From NCBI RefSeq assembly GCF_003570715.1, contig NZ_QXXQ01000022.1:1-42584 (forward strand): DNA of 42,584 nt, given 5' to 3'. The translations under genes were made by a program, and so were the position numbers. The DNA is from Gemmobacter lutimaris. Lineage in GTDB: Bacteria; Pseudomonadota; Alphaproteobacteria; Rhodobacterales; Rhodobacteraceae. Below, piece after piece: positions 24,780 to 33,592 of this stretch. The notes under the pieces were generated by a model, which worked only from the letters and a program-made list of their open reading frames with translations, was not told the origin of the DNA and did not search any database. Within the stretch, counting starts at the first letter, position 1; each line of letters starts with the position of its first letter.

Positions 24780-24817
24780 GCACCACTAACCGCTTGTCTT
24801 CATTTGGTTAGTGGTGC
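24780..24817 (-). terminator. Stem-loop at the 3' end of tRNA-Thr, includes the CCA end
   Basis: GCACCACTAACC (24780-24791) and GGTTAGTGGTGC (24806-24817) are a perfect 12-base inverted repeat with a 14-base loop. Read on the minus strand, the first arm is the last six bases of the tRNA plus TAACC, and the second arm is followed by GTATTTCTTCTC, a partly T-rich tract. It is probably the tRNA terminator; the folded form would hide the CCA end until 3' trimming. Confidence 0.6.
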
Positions 24818-24887
24818 CGGTGAAGGGACTCGAACCCCCGACCCCATCATTACGAATGACGTGCTCTACCAGCTGAGCTACACCGGC
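24812..24887 (-). tRNA. tRNA-Thr (anticodon CGT)
   Basis: 76 bases with encoded CCA. Read on the minus strand: acceptor GCCGGTG/CACCGGC, D arm GCTC...GAGC, anticodon stem CGTCA/TGATG with loop TTCGTAA, and T arm GGGGG-TTCGAGT-CCCTT with one mismatch-like pair. Anticodon CGT reads the threonine codon ACG. Confidence 0.95.
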
Positions 24888-25002
24888 ATTCTTCTCTGCT
24901 GCGGCCTACAACGGGCGGGCCGCGCGCACAAGTCTTTCCTGCTGTCGTGGCCAGTCATCCGACCCAAGCATCGCGGCTTCGTTTAAACGAGCGCAGGAAG
25001 AC

Positions 25003-25053
25003 GTGCAACAGCTATTCCTTTGCCACGGGGTCGGCAGCGAAAGGCTGTTGCAC
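25003..25053. other. Nested inverted repeat 3' of the thiolase gene
   Basis: GTGCAACAGC (25003-25012) and GCTGTTGCAC (25044-25053) are perfect 10-base arms enclosing a second stem, TGCC (25021-25024) with GGCA (25033-25036). It ends eight bases from the thiolase stop. There is no T-tract on either strand, so it is a structured 3' element or T-less terminator. The rest of 24888-25002 holds no gene I can support, apart from a 12-base palindrome TCGTTTAAACGA at 24979-24990. Confidence 0.5.
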
Positions 25054-25061
25054 ACCGATCC

Positions 25062-26252
25062 TTACAGTAGCTCCAGCGCCACCGCCGTTGCCTCGCCACC
25101 GCCGATGCAGATCGAGGCGACGCCGCGTTTCAGGCCATATTTCTGCAAGGCAGACAGCAGCGTGACCATGATCCGTGCGCCGGAAGCCCCGATCGGATGG
25201 CCCAGCGCGCAGGCGCCACCATGCACGTTCACCTTGTCATGCGGCAGGTCCAGCTCGCGCATCGAGGCCATGGCCACCACCGCGAAAGCCTCGTTCACTT
25301 CGAACAGGTCCACATCGGCCAGCGACCATCCGGCGCGATCCATCAGCCGCCGCGTGGCGCCGATGGGCGCGGTGGGAAACAAGCCCGGCTTGTCGGCATG
25401 GGTGGCATGACCGCGAATCGCGGCAAGCGGGGTCAGGCCGCGCTTTTCCGCCTCGGACCGGCGCATCAGCACCAGCGCCGCCGCCCCGTCCGAGATCGAC
25501 GAGGAATTGGCCGCCGTCACCGTGCCGCCCTCGCGGAACGCCGGGCGCAGGGTCGGGATACGGTCTGGCCGTGCCTTGCCGGGCTGTTCATCGGTGTCGA
25601 TGACCGTCTCGCCCCCACGGCCCTTCAGCACCACGGGCGCAATCTCGGCCGCAAAACTGCCATCGGCAATCGCAGCCCGCGCCCGCGACAGCGAGGTGAG
25701 CGCATAGCCGTCCTGTTCCTCGCGGGTGAAGCCCATGGTCTGCGCGCAATCCTCGGCAAAGGTGCCCATCAGGCGACCCTTGTCATAGGCATCTTCCAGC
25801 CCGTCGAGGAACATGTGGTCCATCACCTGCCGATGGCCCATACGGTAACCTGCGCGAGCCTTGGGCAGCAGGTAGGGCGCATTTGACATGCTTTCCATCC
25901 CGCCCGCCACGATGATTTCGGCGCTGCCCGCCAGCAACGCGTCATGTGCCAGCATGGCGGCCATCATGCCAGAGCCGCACATCTTGTTCAGCGTCACCGC
26001 CCCGGTGGACAATGGCAGCCCGGCGCCCAGCGCGACCTGCCGCGCGGGCGCCTGCCCCTGCCCGGCGGGCAGGACGCAGCCGAAATAAAGCTGCTCCACC
26101 GCCTGCGGGTCCAGCCCGCTGCGCGCCAGCGCGCCTTTGGTCGCCACCAGCCCCAGTTCGCTGGCGGAAAGGGCAGCGAAATCGCCCATGAAGCCGCCCA
26201 TCGGTGTCCGGGCATAGCCGGTGATGACAACGGGATCGTCCGTTCGTGCCAT
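25062..26252 (-). CDS. Acetyl-CoA acetyltransferase (thiolase family)
   Basis: 396 residues, normal thiolase length. The nucleophile is C92 in NKMCGSGM, the conserved NEAFAVV follows in the second half, H352 is in GHPIGASG and the second active cysteine C382 is in CIGGGEA. The closest functional class is a degradative or biosynthetic acetoacetyl-CoA thiolase; chain-length preference cannot be read. AGGAGG lies before the ATG at 26250-26252. It follows a short-chain dehydrogenase by 15 bases; the pair would carry out the last two steps of a beta-oxidation-like route. The operon is divergent from an AraC-type regulator. Confidence 0.9.
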   Translation of the reverse strand: MARTDDPVVITGYARTPMGGFMGDFAALSASELGLVATKGALARSGLDPQAVEQLYFGCVLPAGQGQAPARQVALGAGLPLSTGAVTLNKMCGSGMMAAMLAHDALLAGSAEIIVAGGMESMSNAPYLLPKARAGYRMGHRQVMDHMFLDGLEDAYDKGRLMGTFAEDCAQTMGFTREEQDGYALTSLSRARAAIADGSFAAEIAPVVLKGRGGETVIDTDEQPGKARPDRIPTLRPAFREGGTVTAANSSSISDGAAALVLMRRSEAEKRGLTPLAAIRGHATHADKPGLFPTAPIGATRRLMDRAGWSLADVDLFEVNEAFAVVAMASMRELDLPHDKVNVHGGACALGHPIGASGARIMVTLLSALQKYGLKRGVASICIGGGEATAVALELL

Positions 26253-26267
26253 GGTTTCCTCCTGTCC

Positions 26268-27035
26268 TCAGCGCGGCGAAAGGCGCAGCGCGCCGTCCAG
26301 CCGGATGACCTCGCCGTTCAGCATGCGGTTCTCAAAGATATGGCGCACCAGCGCGGCATATTCCTGCGCCTGCCCCAGACGTGGCGGGAAGGGCACCGTG
26401 CCGCCAAGGCTGTCCTGCACCTCTTGCGGCAGACCGGCCATCATCGGCGTGGCGAAGAGGCCGGGCGCGATGGTCATGACACGGATGCCGCTGCGCGCCA
26501 GTTCGCGCGCGGCAGGCAATGTCATCCCGATCACCCCGCCTTTCGAAGCGGCATAGGCCGCCTGCCCAATCTGCCCCTCGATCCCCGCGATGGAGGCCGT
26601 ATTGACGATCACCCCGCGTTCGCCATCCGGGCCGGGATCGTTTGCCACCATGGCGGCAGCGGCAAGGCGCAGCATGTTGAAGGTGCCGATCAGGTTGATC
26701 GAGATGGTCCGCGCGAAACTGTCCAGTGCGTGCGGCCCGTCGCGGCCGACGATGCGTTCGCCCGGCGCGATGCCCGCGCAGTTCACCAGCGCATCCACCC
26801 GGCCAAAGGCGCCCAGCGCGGCGGCAATCGCCGCCTGCCCCTCGGCGTCGCTGGTGACATCGGTGCGCTGGAACAGCGCGACCGCGCCAAGCTCGGCCGC
26901 GAGCGTGGTGCCCGCTTCGGCATTCACGTCCAGCAGGACGACCTTGCCGCCGCCCTCCACCACCATGCGCGCCACGGCACCCCCAAGGCCCGATCCGGCC
27001 CCGGTCACCAGAACGACCCGATCCCTGATTTCCAT
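26268..27035 (-). CDS. SDR family 3-hydroxyacyl-CoA dehydrogenase-like protein
   Basis: 255 residues. The NAD-binding motif TGAGSGLG is at 11-18, D61 follows the usual pattern, NCAG is at 85-88, and the catalytic set is S148, Y161 and K165 (YAASKGG). The sequence resembles type 2 3-hydroxyacyl-CoA dehydrogenases (HSD17B10-like): [16 protein letters not shown], the [13 protein letters not shown]-terminus and the [12 protein letters not shown] stretch. I place the start at ATG 27033-27035 with GGGAGG upstream, rather than 18 bases earlier, where the ribosome site itself would be translated. It pairs with the thiolase for acyl-CoA breakdown. Confidence 0.85.
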   Translation of the reverse strand: MEIRDRVVLVTGAGSGLGGAVARMVVEGGGKVVLLDVNAEAGTTLAAELGAVALFQRTDVTSDAEGQAAIAAALGAFGRVDALVNCAGIAPGERIVGRDGPHALDSFARTISINLIGTFNMLRLAAAAMVANDPGPDGERGVIVNTASIAGIEGQIGQAAYAASKGGVIGMTLPAARELARSGIRVMTIAPGLFATPMMAGLPQEVQDSLGGTVPFPPRLGQAQEYAALVRHIFENRMLNGEVIRLDGALRLSPR

Positions 27036-27087
27036 GCCTTCGCCTCCCTTCATTCTCCGCGCGCAAGGTTAGGCGGTTGCGGGTTGC

Positions 27088-27118
27088 ATTCAATGACATT
27101 CACTATCTAATTCAGTGA
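27088..27118. promoter_or_regulatory. Direct repeats in the AraC/SDR divergent region
   Basis: Three ATTCA-type repeats lie one helical turn apart: ATTCAATGA (27088-27096), ATTCACTAT (27098-27106) and ATTCAGTGA (27110-27118). They sit in the 96-base gap between the divergent SDR operon and the AraC-type regulator. Direct repeats of this spacing are typical for AraC-family monomers with two helix-turn-helices. The third repeat is 13 bases from the regulator ATG, so autorepression is plausible. Confidence 0.45.
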
Positions 27119-27131
27119 TCGAAATTACCAT

Positions 27132-28112
27132 ATGCGCATGGAAGACCGTCCCATAACCCCCGGCTTTGTCGCCGATGCCCTGTCCTGCCTGCCCCGCGCG
27201 GGGCTTGAACCTGCACCCCTGCTGGCCCGCCTCGGCCTGCCGGAGGATACAACCAGCCCGCTTGGCACAGCGGAATATGGCCGCCTGTGGACCGAGATTG
27301 CGCGCGTGACGGGGGATGAATTCTTCGGCCTTGCCGCCCGCCCGATGCGGCCGGGCAGTTTTGCCCTTCTGTGCCACGCCAGCCTTGGCAGCGAGACACT
27401 GGCCCCCGCGCTGCGTCGGGCCATCGCCTTTCTCGGGGTGGTGCTGGATGACCCGCGCGGGGAACTGACGATCCGCGACGGCCTTGCCGTGATCGAATTG
27501 ACCACCGCCGAACCGCGCAGCGCCTTCGCCTATCGTACCTACTGGTTGATCCTGATGGGCGTGGCCTGCTGGCTGATCGGGCGGCGCATCCCGTTGCGGC
27601 AAGTCACCTTTGCCTGCCCGGCCCCGCCTCAACGCGACGATTATCAAAGCTTTTTCGGCGCCCCCGTGTTGTTCGACCAAGCGCTTACCAGCCTCAGCTT
27701 CGATGCAAGCTGGCTGCGCCTGCCGGTCAACAGGGATGAGGCCGCGCTGCAACGGTTTCTGCGCGGGGCGCCGGGCAATATCCTTGTGCGTTACCGCGAG
27801 GATGGCGGCACGGCGGCGCGGGTGCGGCACCTGCTGGCAAGCCACGTTCCGGCAGACTGGCCCGATTTTCCCGAACTGGCGCGGGGCTTCGGCATGTCCA
27901 CCGCCACATTGCGCCGACGCCTGCACGCCGAAGGCCAAAGCTTTGCCGCCCTCAAGGACGCGCGCCGCGCCGCACTGGCGCGGCAGTTGCTGCAAGAAGG
28001 ATGCCTGTCCGTCGCCGAAGTCGCAACCAAGCTCGGCTACAGCGAACCCAGCGCCTTCTACCGCGCCTTCCGCAAATGGACGGGCGGCAGCCCGGCGGCC
28101 TCGCGCCCCTAG
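27132..28112 (+). CDS. AraC family transcriptional regulator
   Basis: 326 residues. The N-terminal 200 residues resemble the arabinose-binding-like domain of the OruR/ArgR-type AraC subgroup (VADALSCLPRAGLEPAPLLA, then RLGLPED). The C-terminal domain has both helix-turn-helices: LARGFGMSTATLRRRLHAEG and VAEVATKLGYSEPSAFYRAF. It is divergent from the SDR-thiolase operon and probably controls it in response to a fatty or aromatic acid derivative; the ligand is unknown. No clear ribosome site is seen before ATG 27132; ATG 27138 is in frame. Its TAG stop shares the palindrome CTAG with the convergent hemY stop. Confidence 0.87.
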   Translation: MRMEDRPITPGFVADALSCLPRAGLEPAPLLARLGLPEDTTSPLGTAEYGRLWTEIARVTGDEFFGLAARPMRPGSFALLCHASLGSETLAPALRRAIAFLGVVLDDPRGELTIRDGLAVIELTTAEPRSAFAYRTYWLILMGVACWLIGRRIPLRQVTFACPAPPQRDDYQSFFGAPVLFDQALTSLSFDASWLRLPVNRDEAALQRFLRGAPGNILVRYREDGGTAARVRHLLASHVPADWPDFPELARGFGMSTATLRRRLHAEGQSFAALKDARRAALARQLLQEGCLSVAEVATKLGYSEPSAFYRAFRKWTGGSPAASRP

Positions 28113-29629
28113 CTTGCGCTGCGGACAATCGCCGCGAGGTCGATCGGCTCGTCTTCCTTTGCCTGTTTCGGCGCAGGTTGCGGCGGGTCGATCACCTCCG
28201 GCTCGATCACCTCGGCAACTTCAGGTTCCGGTTCCGGGGCAGCAGCCGGCACGGGCGGGTTGACCAGCAGCGGCAGCATTTCCGTCCCGGTGGGCGAAGG
28301 TGTCGCGGTCTGCGGCGGTTCGCGCCAGCTCAGCGTGTCGAACCCGCCGCAATTGTCGCAGATCGGGCCCCATGCGGCATGGATCGCCTGACATTTGTCG
28401 CAGCACCATTGCGGCCCGCGTGGCGCGGTCAGTGCCTTGGCCAACCAGCCACGCACCGCAGCCTCATCCGCACCTTCGCCACGTTCGATGGCCGCCATCA
28501 ACGCCAGCGCCCGCCCGGTGGGTTTGGTCTCGACCAGATCGCCCAACGCGCGACGGGCCGCCGGGAAATCCTCGGCCGCGATGTTCAGCTCGGCCAGCAA
28601 CATCCGGGTTTCCGGGTGATCGGGATGCACCGCCGTCAGCGTGCGGAAGCGTTTCAGACGGGCCTCCGGGGTTTCCTCCGGCTCAATCTCGGCGAAAGCC
28701 GCTGCCAGATCGGGATGCGGCTGCGCCTCCCATGCCTTTTTCAGGATGCGGGTCGCGCCCTTGGCATTCCCGGCGGTCGCCAGACTGCGCGCGGCCATGG
28801 CGGCGGCGGGGATCAGATCGGGCGATTGCTTGTTGGCGGCAATCGCCGCCTCGCGCGCCTCGATCGAGGCGCTTTCATCCATGATCCCCTGCGCCTCTTG
28901 CAGCGCGAGCACCGCATCGCGGCGGCGGAACACATCCTTTGTCAGCCCCCCGCCGCGCATCTTGGCCTGAAGCGTTTGCCGCGCGCCTTTCCAATCCTGC
29001 GCATCGGCCTGCAATTTCAACAGAATGTCTTGCGTCTCGGCGTGGCGCGGTTTCAGTGCAAAAGCCTTCTCGGCCAGCTTCAACGCCGTTTCGCGGTCAC
29101 CTTCGGCCACTTTCTGCGACAGAAGTCCCCGGATGGCGACGAACCGGGTGCGGTCATGTTCCAGCAGCCGCTTGTAAGCCTCGGTTGCCTTGGCATTATC
29201 ACCCGAAGCCTCGGCCGCCTGCGCCACCAGAAGATCGGTCAGTTCCGGGTCACCCAACAGCTTTTCAGCCTTGTGCGCCCGCGACAGCGCCACGCGGTTT
29301 TCCCCTGCCGCCAGCGCCACCATGCCATCGGCCAGCGCGCGATAGCCCTTGCGTTCCCGGTTGCGGTCAAAATAGCGGCTGAGCGCGGTTTCATCGCCGT
29401 TGATGAAGCGCAGCAGCGCAAACAACAGGCTGACCGCCTTCAAAAGCAACCACATCCCTGCCAGCAGAACGAACAGCCCGACCACAACCTGAAGCGGGCC
29501 AAGCGTCAATTCGTATCCGGCAGCGGCCACACGCACCGGCTCGCCGTTTTCCAGCAGCATGACACCGCCCCAGGTCAGCCCGGCGACGATGGCAAAGAAC
29601 AGAAGAACTTTAACAAGGGTCCAGATCAT
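28109..29629 (-). CDS. hemY: HemY-like TPR membrane protein with C-terminal zinc ribbon
   Basis: 506 residues. Two N-terminal membrane segments (about 3-26 and 43-68) match the HemY_N region, followed by TPR helices to about residue 395. A four-cysteine site, CDKC (410-413) and CDNC (424-427), forms a likely rubredoxin or zinc-ribbon knuckle, reminiscent of the one in LapB. A proline/glutamate-rich tail ends the protein. This HemY is the heme-locus protein of proteobacteria, not the Bacillus protoporphyrinogen oxidase; its biochemical role is still uncertain, perhaps assembling heme enzymes at the membrane. It is the last gene of hemD-mic60-hemY, 12 bases after mic60, and its stop overlaps that of the convergent AraC gene. 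Confidence 0.88.
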   Translation of the reverse strand: MIWTLVKVLLFFAIVAGLTWGGVMLLENGEPVRVAAAGYELTLGPLQVVVGLFVLLAGMWLLLKAVSLLFALLRFINGDETALSRYFDRNRERKGYRALADGMVALAAGENRVALSRAHKAEKLLGDPELTDLLVAQAAEASGDNAKATEAYKRLLEHDRTRFVAIRGLLSQKVAEGDRETALKLAEKAFALKPRHAETQDILLKLQADAQDWKGARQTLQAKMRGGGLTKDVFRRRDAVLALQEAQGIMDESASIEAREAAIAANKQSPDLIPAAAMAARSLATAGNAKGATRILKKAWEAQPHPDLAAAFAEIEPEETPEARLKRFRTLTAVHPDHPETRMLLAELNIAAEDFPAARRALGDLVETKPTGRALALMAAIERGEGADEAAVRGWLAKALTAPRGPQWCCDKCQAIHAAWGPICDNCGGFDTLSWREPPQTATPSPTGTEMLPLLVNPPVPAAAPEPEPEVAEVIEPEVIDPPQPAPKQAKEDEPIDLAAIVRSAS

Positions 29630-29641
29630 CGCGTTCTCCTG

Positions 29642-30721
29642 TCAGCCGGCGGAAAGAAGGTCGGCAATCGCGGTATTGGCGGCAAGCCAGCGGTCGGCCT
29701 CGGTCGTCCAGCCCGCCATTGCGGTCTGCGCCACCTCGGGAAGCTGTGCGACCAGCGCGCGGGCGCCCGCCACGTCCCCCTGACGCAGGGCCGCCTCGGC
29801 GCGCGACAGGATCGCATCTGCATCGTCCCCCTCGCGCGGTTCCAGCGACCTTGCGCCTGTCTGGCTGACAAGGAAGCTCGCCATCCGCTCGCCCAAGCCT
29901 GCTTCGGCCCCGGTGCTGGTGGCTGCGGCCGAGATCGCGGCACGGGCGGCTTCGGCAAAGCCATCCTGCAAGGCGGTGATTGTCACCGGGGCGGCGGCGA
30001 AATCGGCCAGCGGCGCGGGTGTCGTCACCCTGGCGGCCTCGGCCCGGCTGATCGCCGCCGCCAGACCATTGCCGGTGCGCAGCGCAGTTTCCACCTCCAG
30101 CAGCGCCGCACGGCGCTCGGCCGCGGCGCGCAGTTGTGCAGTCTCCACCTCGGCCGCATCCAGCCGTTCCTGAACCTGGCTCTGGATTTCCTCGGCAATC
30201 CGGCCCGCATCGCCCGCCTGCGCCGCCACTTTGGCGGCAAGGTCGGCCACCTGCGCCTGAAGCGCGGCCAGGGCGGCCCCGCCATCGCCCTGCGATTCCA
30301 GCTTCGCCATCCGGTCCTCCAGCGGCGTCAGGTCCGCAACGGGGGCGGGACGCTGCTCCAGCGCGTCGACACGGGCAGCTAGCGCGGTCGCGCCCTCAAG
30401 CTGCCCGCGCAGACTGTCGATCTCTTGCTGCATGGCCTCGACCCCGGCTTGCGGCGGCGTGACCAGCGGCCAGCCTTCACGCACGCCATAGGTGGCAAGA
30501 CCAAAGCCAAGACCCGCCGCCACGACCCCCCCGAAGGTCAGGCCCATAAAGCGGCCGAACCCGCCGCCGCTGGCAGGCTCTGCCGCAGGCGGTGCTGGCG
30601 GATCGGACACAGGCGACACAGGCTCGGGTTGCGGATTTTCCGCCGCCGGTTGCTTTTCCGGCTCCGTCAGGGTGACGGGCTCCGCCTGCTGATCCGCCGC
30701 GCGGTCCTCGGTCTCGGCCAT
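29642..30721 (-). CDS. Mitofilin/Mic60-like inner membrane protein
   Basis: 359 residues. An acidic, proline-rich N-terminus leads to one membrane helix at about residues 60-85 (FMGLTFGGVVAAGLGFGLA), then a coiled coil of about 130 residues and a C-terminal mitofilin-like domain. This layout and its place between hemD and hemY identify the alphaproteobacterial homologue of Mic60, the protein that shapes mitochondrial cristae; in photosynthetic relatives it is linked to intracytoplasmic membranes. I start it at ATG 30719-30721 with AAGGGGG upstream, not nine codons earlier, where the ribosome site would be translated. Confidence 0.82.
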   Translation of the reverse strand: MAETEDRAADQQAEPVTLTEPEKQPAAENPQPEPVSPVSDPPAPPAAEPASGGGFGRFMGLTFGGVVAAGLGFGLATYGVREGWPLVTPPQAGVEAMQQEIDSLRGQLEGATALAARVDALEQRPAPVADLTPLEDRMAKLESQGDGGAALAALQAQVADLAAKVAAQAGDAGRIAEEIQSQVQERLDAAEVETAQLRAAAERRAALLEVETALRTGNGLAAAISRAEAARVTTPAPLADFAAAPVTITALQDGFAEAARAAISAAATSTGAEAGLGERMASFLVSQTGARSLEPREGDDADAILSRAEAALRQGDVAGARALVAQLPEVAQTAMAGWTTEADRWLAANTAIADLLSAG

Positions 30722-30754
30722 AGCATCCCCCTTTTCCTGCGTTTCCACTACAGG

Positions 30755-31528
30755 TTAGTCATTCGATCCCCGTGCCTCAAGGCGCGGATTGTCCCACGGA
30801 AGCGGATCAAGCACATCCAGCATCGCCGCGGCCTCAGGTCGGGCCGCTACATCCACCGGCCCAAGACAGGAACGCAGAAGCGGTGCGGCGGTTGCACGGG
30901 AAATTGCCGCGAAATGCAGCATGGCCGTCAGCGTCGGCAACGAAGCCAGCGCGATGACAAGCTGTTCTGCTGTTTGCGGCGAAAACACCGGGAAAGCCAC
31001 GGGCCCCGGTTGTGCCAGCCGGGCCGTGGCCGCCTGTGTCAGTGGCAAGGCCCGCTGTCGATAGACGCACAGCCCCTCTGCCGCCACCCCCGCAGCCATC
31101 AACCGCGCCACCAGATCGCCGCGCGGTGCTTCGCCATGCAGGTGCAGAAGCCCACCCTCGGGGCGCTGGTCCAGCAACAGCGCCAGCAAGGCCTCCGCAT
31201 CGCCATCGGCAGACACCGCATCAAGGCCCAGCGCACGCGCGGCCTCTGCCGTGCGATGCCCCACGCAATAAGCCCGGCGCGGCAGGGCGCCAGTCAGATG
31301 CGGCAACGCCTCCAAAGCGGTGCCCGAGGTCAGGATCAGCGCACTGAATGGGCCATCGGGAAGGCGGGTTGCGGGAAACTCCGGCGCCATCAGCGGCGCG
31401 GTCAGTATATCGAATCCCTCCCCCAGCCGCGCGCGAAGCTGCGTGGCGAAACGGGCAGATTGCGCAGCGGGCCGGGTCAGGATGACCGCAGGCCGCACCA
31501 CAGCAGGGGCGCGGGATTGCCTGAGCAT
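30755..31528 (-). CDS. hemD: Uroporphyrinogen-III synthase
   Basis: 257 residues with the low conservation usual for Hem[18 protein letters not shown] at the N-terminus, [28 protein letters not shown] and [15 protein letters not shown]. The enzyme closes and inverts ring D of hydroxymethylbilane to give uroporphyrinogen III, the branch point to heme, siroheme, cobalamin and chlorophyll. I use ATG 31526-31528; GTG codons at 31499-31501 and 31496-31498 are alternatives, and longer openings overlap tsaD. It heads hemD-mic60-hemY and is divergent from tsaD across 46 bases. hemC, normally found at this position in relatives, is absent. Confidence 0.88.
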   Translation of the reverse strand: MLRQSRAPAVVRPAVILTRPAAQSARFATQLRARLGEGFDILTAPLMAPEFPATRLPDGPFSALILTSGTALEALPHLTGALPRRAYCVGHRTAEAARALGLDAVSADGDAEALLALLLDQRPEGGLLHLHGEAPRGDLVARLMAAGVAAEGLCVYRQRALPLTQAATARLAQPGPVAFPVFSPQTAEQLVIALASLPTLTAMLHFAAISRATAAPLLRSCLGPVDVAARPEAAAMLDVLDPLPWDNPRLEARGSND

Positions 31529-31574
31529 GACTGCGGTGTTACCCCGGTCGCATCTGCGTTTCAACGGAAAGCCC

Positions 31575-32657
31575 ATGACCGAAAGCCTGACCCTGCTGGG
31601 CATCGAAAGCAGTTGCGACGATACCGCTGCCGCCGTGGTGCGCCGCCGCGCGGGCACCACGCCGGAAATCCTGTCCTCGGTGGTCGAGGGTCAGGTGGCG
31701 CTGCATGCCGATTTCGGCGGCGTCGTGCCGGAGATCGCCGCCCGCGCCCATGCCGAACGCATTGACCTTTGCGTCGAACGCGCGCTGGCCGATGCGGGGC
31801 TGCGCCTGACCGATCTGGACGGCATTGCCGTGACCGCCGGGCCGGGGCTGATCGGTGGCGTCCTATCCGGGGTCATGTGCGCCAAGGGATTGGCCGCCGC
31901 GACCGGGCTGCCGCTGATCGGGGTCAACCATCTGGCGGGCCATGCGCTGACGCCCCGGCTGACCGACGGAATCGCCTATCCCTATCTCATGCTGCTGGTT
32001 TCGGGCGGGCATTGTCAGTTCCTGCGCGTGGACGGGCCAGATGATTTTACCCGTCTGGGCGGCTCGATCGACGATGCACCGGGCGAGGCGTTCGACAAGG
32101 TTGCCAAGGTTCTGGGCCTGCCACAACCCGGCGGCCCCGCCGTGCAGGCCGAAGCGGCCATGGGCGACGCGAAGCGCTTTGCCCTGCCGCGCCCGCTGCT
32201 GGACCGGCCCGGTTGTGACATGTCCTTCTCGGGCCTGAAAACCGCCGTGCTGCGCCAGCGCGACGCACTGATTGCCGAACACGGCGGGCTGAGGCGGCAG
32301 GATCGCGCGGACCTTTGCGCAGGATTTCAGCGGGCGGTGGCGGATGTGCTGTTTGAGAAATCGCGCCGTGCACTGGCCGCACATCCGGTGGATGCGTTCG
32401 CCGTGGCGGGTGGCGTGGCAGCCAATACCGAGATTCGCGCCCGCCTGACCGCGCTTTGCAATGACGTCGGGGTGAAGTTTCTCGCTCCGCCCCTTGCGCT
32501 TTGCACCGACAATGCGGCGATGATCGCCTGGGCGGGGATCGAGCAATTGGCAACCCGTGGCCCTGACGGGCTGGATCTGTCGGCCCGCCCGCGCTGGCCG
32601 CTGGACCGCACCAGCCCCGCCCTTCTGGGGTCGGGCAAGAAGGGGGCGAAGGCATGA
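31575..32657 (+). CDS. tsaD: tRNA threonylcarbamoyladenosine transferase subunit TsaD
   Basis: 360 residues. The N-terminus [16 protein letters not shown] is the family signature, and the metal-binding HxxxH is GVNHLAGHA (H119 and H123). TsaD, with TsaB and TsaE, transfers the threonylcarbamoyl group to A37 of ANN-decoding tRNAs. It is cytoplasmic. The ATG at 31575 has GGAAAG upstream; the open frame extends 85 codons further but crosses hemD. The stop overlaps gpsA (ATGA), giving tsaD-gpsA-YciI-EVE as one unit. Its product is the substrate modification for MtaB, encoded elsewhere in the window. Confidence 0.96.
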   Translation: MTESLTLLGIESSCDDTAAAVVRRRAGTTPEILSSVVEGQVALHADFGGVVPEIAARAHAERIDLCVERALADAGLRLTDLDGIAVTAGPGLIGGVLSGVMCAKGLAAATGLPLIGVNHLAGHALTPRLTDGIAYPYLMLLVSGGHCQFLRVDGPDDFTRLGGSIDDAPGEAFDKVAKVLGLPQPGGPAVQAEAAMGDAKRFALPRPLLDRPGCDMSFSGLKTAVLRQRDALIAEHGGLRRQDRADLCAGFQRAVADVLFEKSRRALAAHPVDAFAVAGGVAANTEIRARLTALCNDVGVKFLAPPLALCTDNAAMIAWAGIEQLATRGPDGLDLSARPRWPLDRTSPALLGSGKKGAKA

Positions 32658-33589
32658 AGATTGCCATTCTCGGGTCTGGCGCCTTCGGCGCGGCGCTGGC
32701 CGCCGCGCTTGGCCGCGAAGGCCCGGTGGTGCTGTGGGGGCGCGGTCAGGCGGGACGCGAGATCCGCCGGCTTCCGGGTCTGGTGCTGCCAGAAACCGTG
32801 ACCGTGACCGCCGATCTTGCCGAGACCGATAGCGCCGATCTGCTGCTGCTGTCGGTGCCGATGCAGGCCCTTGGCCGCTTCGTGGCGGACCACGGCGCCC
32901 GCCTTGCCAGCCGTCCGCTGGTCGCCTGCTGCAAGGGGGTTGATCTGACCACCGGGCTTGGCCCCGTCGAGATTCTTGAAACCCTCGGCGGTCCCGCCCC
33001 GGCCGTGCTGACCGGGCCAAGCTTCGCCGCCGACATTGCCATCGGCCTGCCCACGGCGCTGACCCTCGCCTGCCGGGATGATATGCTGGGCGCACATCTG
33101 CAAGCGCGGCTTTCAACCCCGGTTCTGCGGCTTTACCGCAGCACCGATGTCATGGGGGCCGAGCTGGGCGGCGCCCTGAAGAATGTCATGGCCATTGCCG
33201 CAGGCGTGGTGATCGGCGCAGGGCTTGGCGATTCCGCCCGCGCCGCCCTGATGACACGCGGCTATGCCGAAATGCTGCGTTTTGCGCTGGCGCGGAGTGC
33301 GCGGGCCGAAACACTGGCCGGTCTGTCGGGCTTTGGCGACCTTGTGCTGACGTGCACGTCATCGCAATCGCGCAATTTCAGCTTCGGCCTGTCGCTGGGC
33401 CGGGGCGAAAGCTTTGACCCCGCAACAACGGTTGAGGGCGCCGCCACGGCGCGCGCCGTGGCAAGGATCGGCCGCACGCAAGCGCTGGACCTGCCGGTTT
33501 CGACCGCCGTTGCCGCGCTGGTCGATGGCCGCATCACCGTCACCGAAGCCATCCAGAGCCTTCTTTCCCGCCCCCTGAAACAGGAGTAG
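32654..33589 (+). CDS. gpsA: Glycerol-3-phosphate dehydrogenase [NAD(P)+]
   Basis: 311 residues, slightly short for GpsA (about 330). The dinucleotide motif [14 protein letters not shown] opens the protein. [25 protein letters not shown], the catalytic lysine region [15 protein letters not shown] and the late SRN-SFG segment are all family landmarks. The enzyme makes sn-glycerol-3-phosphate from dihydroxyacetone phosphate for phospholipid synthesis in the cytoplasm. It overlaps tsaD by four bases and is followed three bases later by the YciI-like gene. The tsaD-gpsA pairing is common in alphaproteobacteria. Confidence 0.95.
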   Translation: MKIAILGSGAFGAALAAALGREGPVVLWGRGQAGREIRRLPGLVLPETVTVTADLAETDSADLLLLSVPMQALGRFVADHGARLASRPLVACCKGVDLTTGLGPVEILETLGGPAPAVLTGPSFAADIAIGLPTALTLACRDDMLGAHLQARLSTPVLRLYRSTDVMGAELGGALKNVMAIAAGVVIGAGLGDSARAALMTRGYAEMLRFALARSARAETLAGLSGFGDLVLTCTSSQSRNFSFGLSLGRGESFDPATTVEGAATARAVARIGRTQALDLPVSTAVAALVDGRITVTEAIQSLLSRPLKQE

Positions 33590-33592
33590 CCC

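Noticed and set aside
28001-30382. 793-residue plus-strand frame opposite hemY and mic60
   Set aside because: Antisense shadow; hemY and mic60 are supported by family motifs, starts and spacing.
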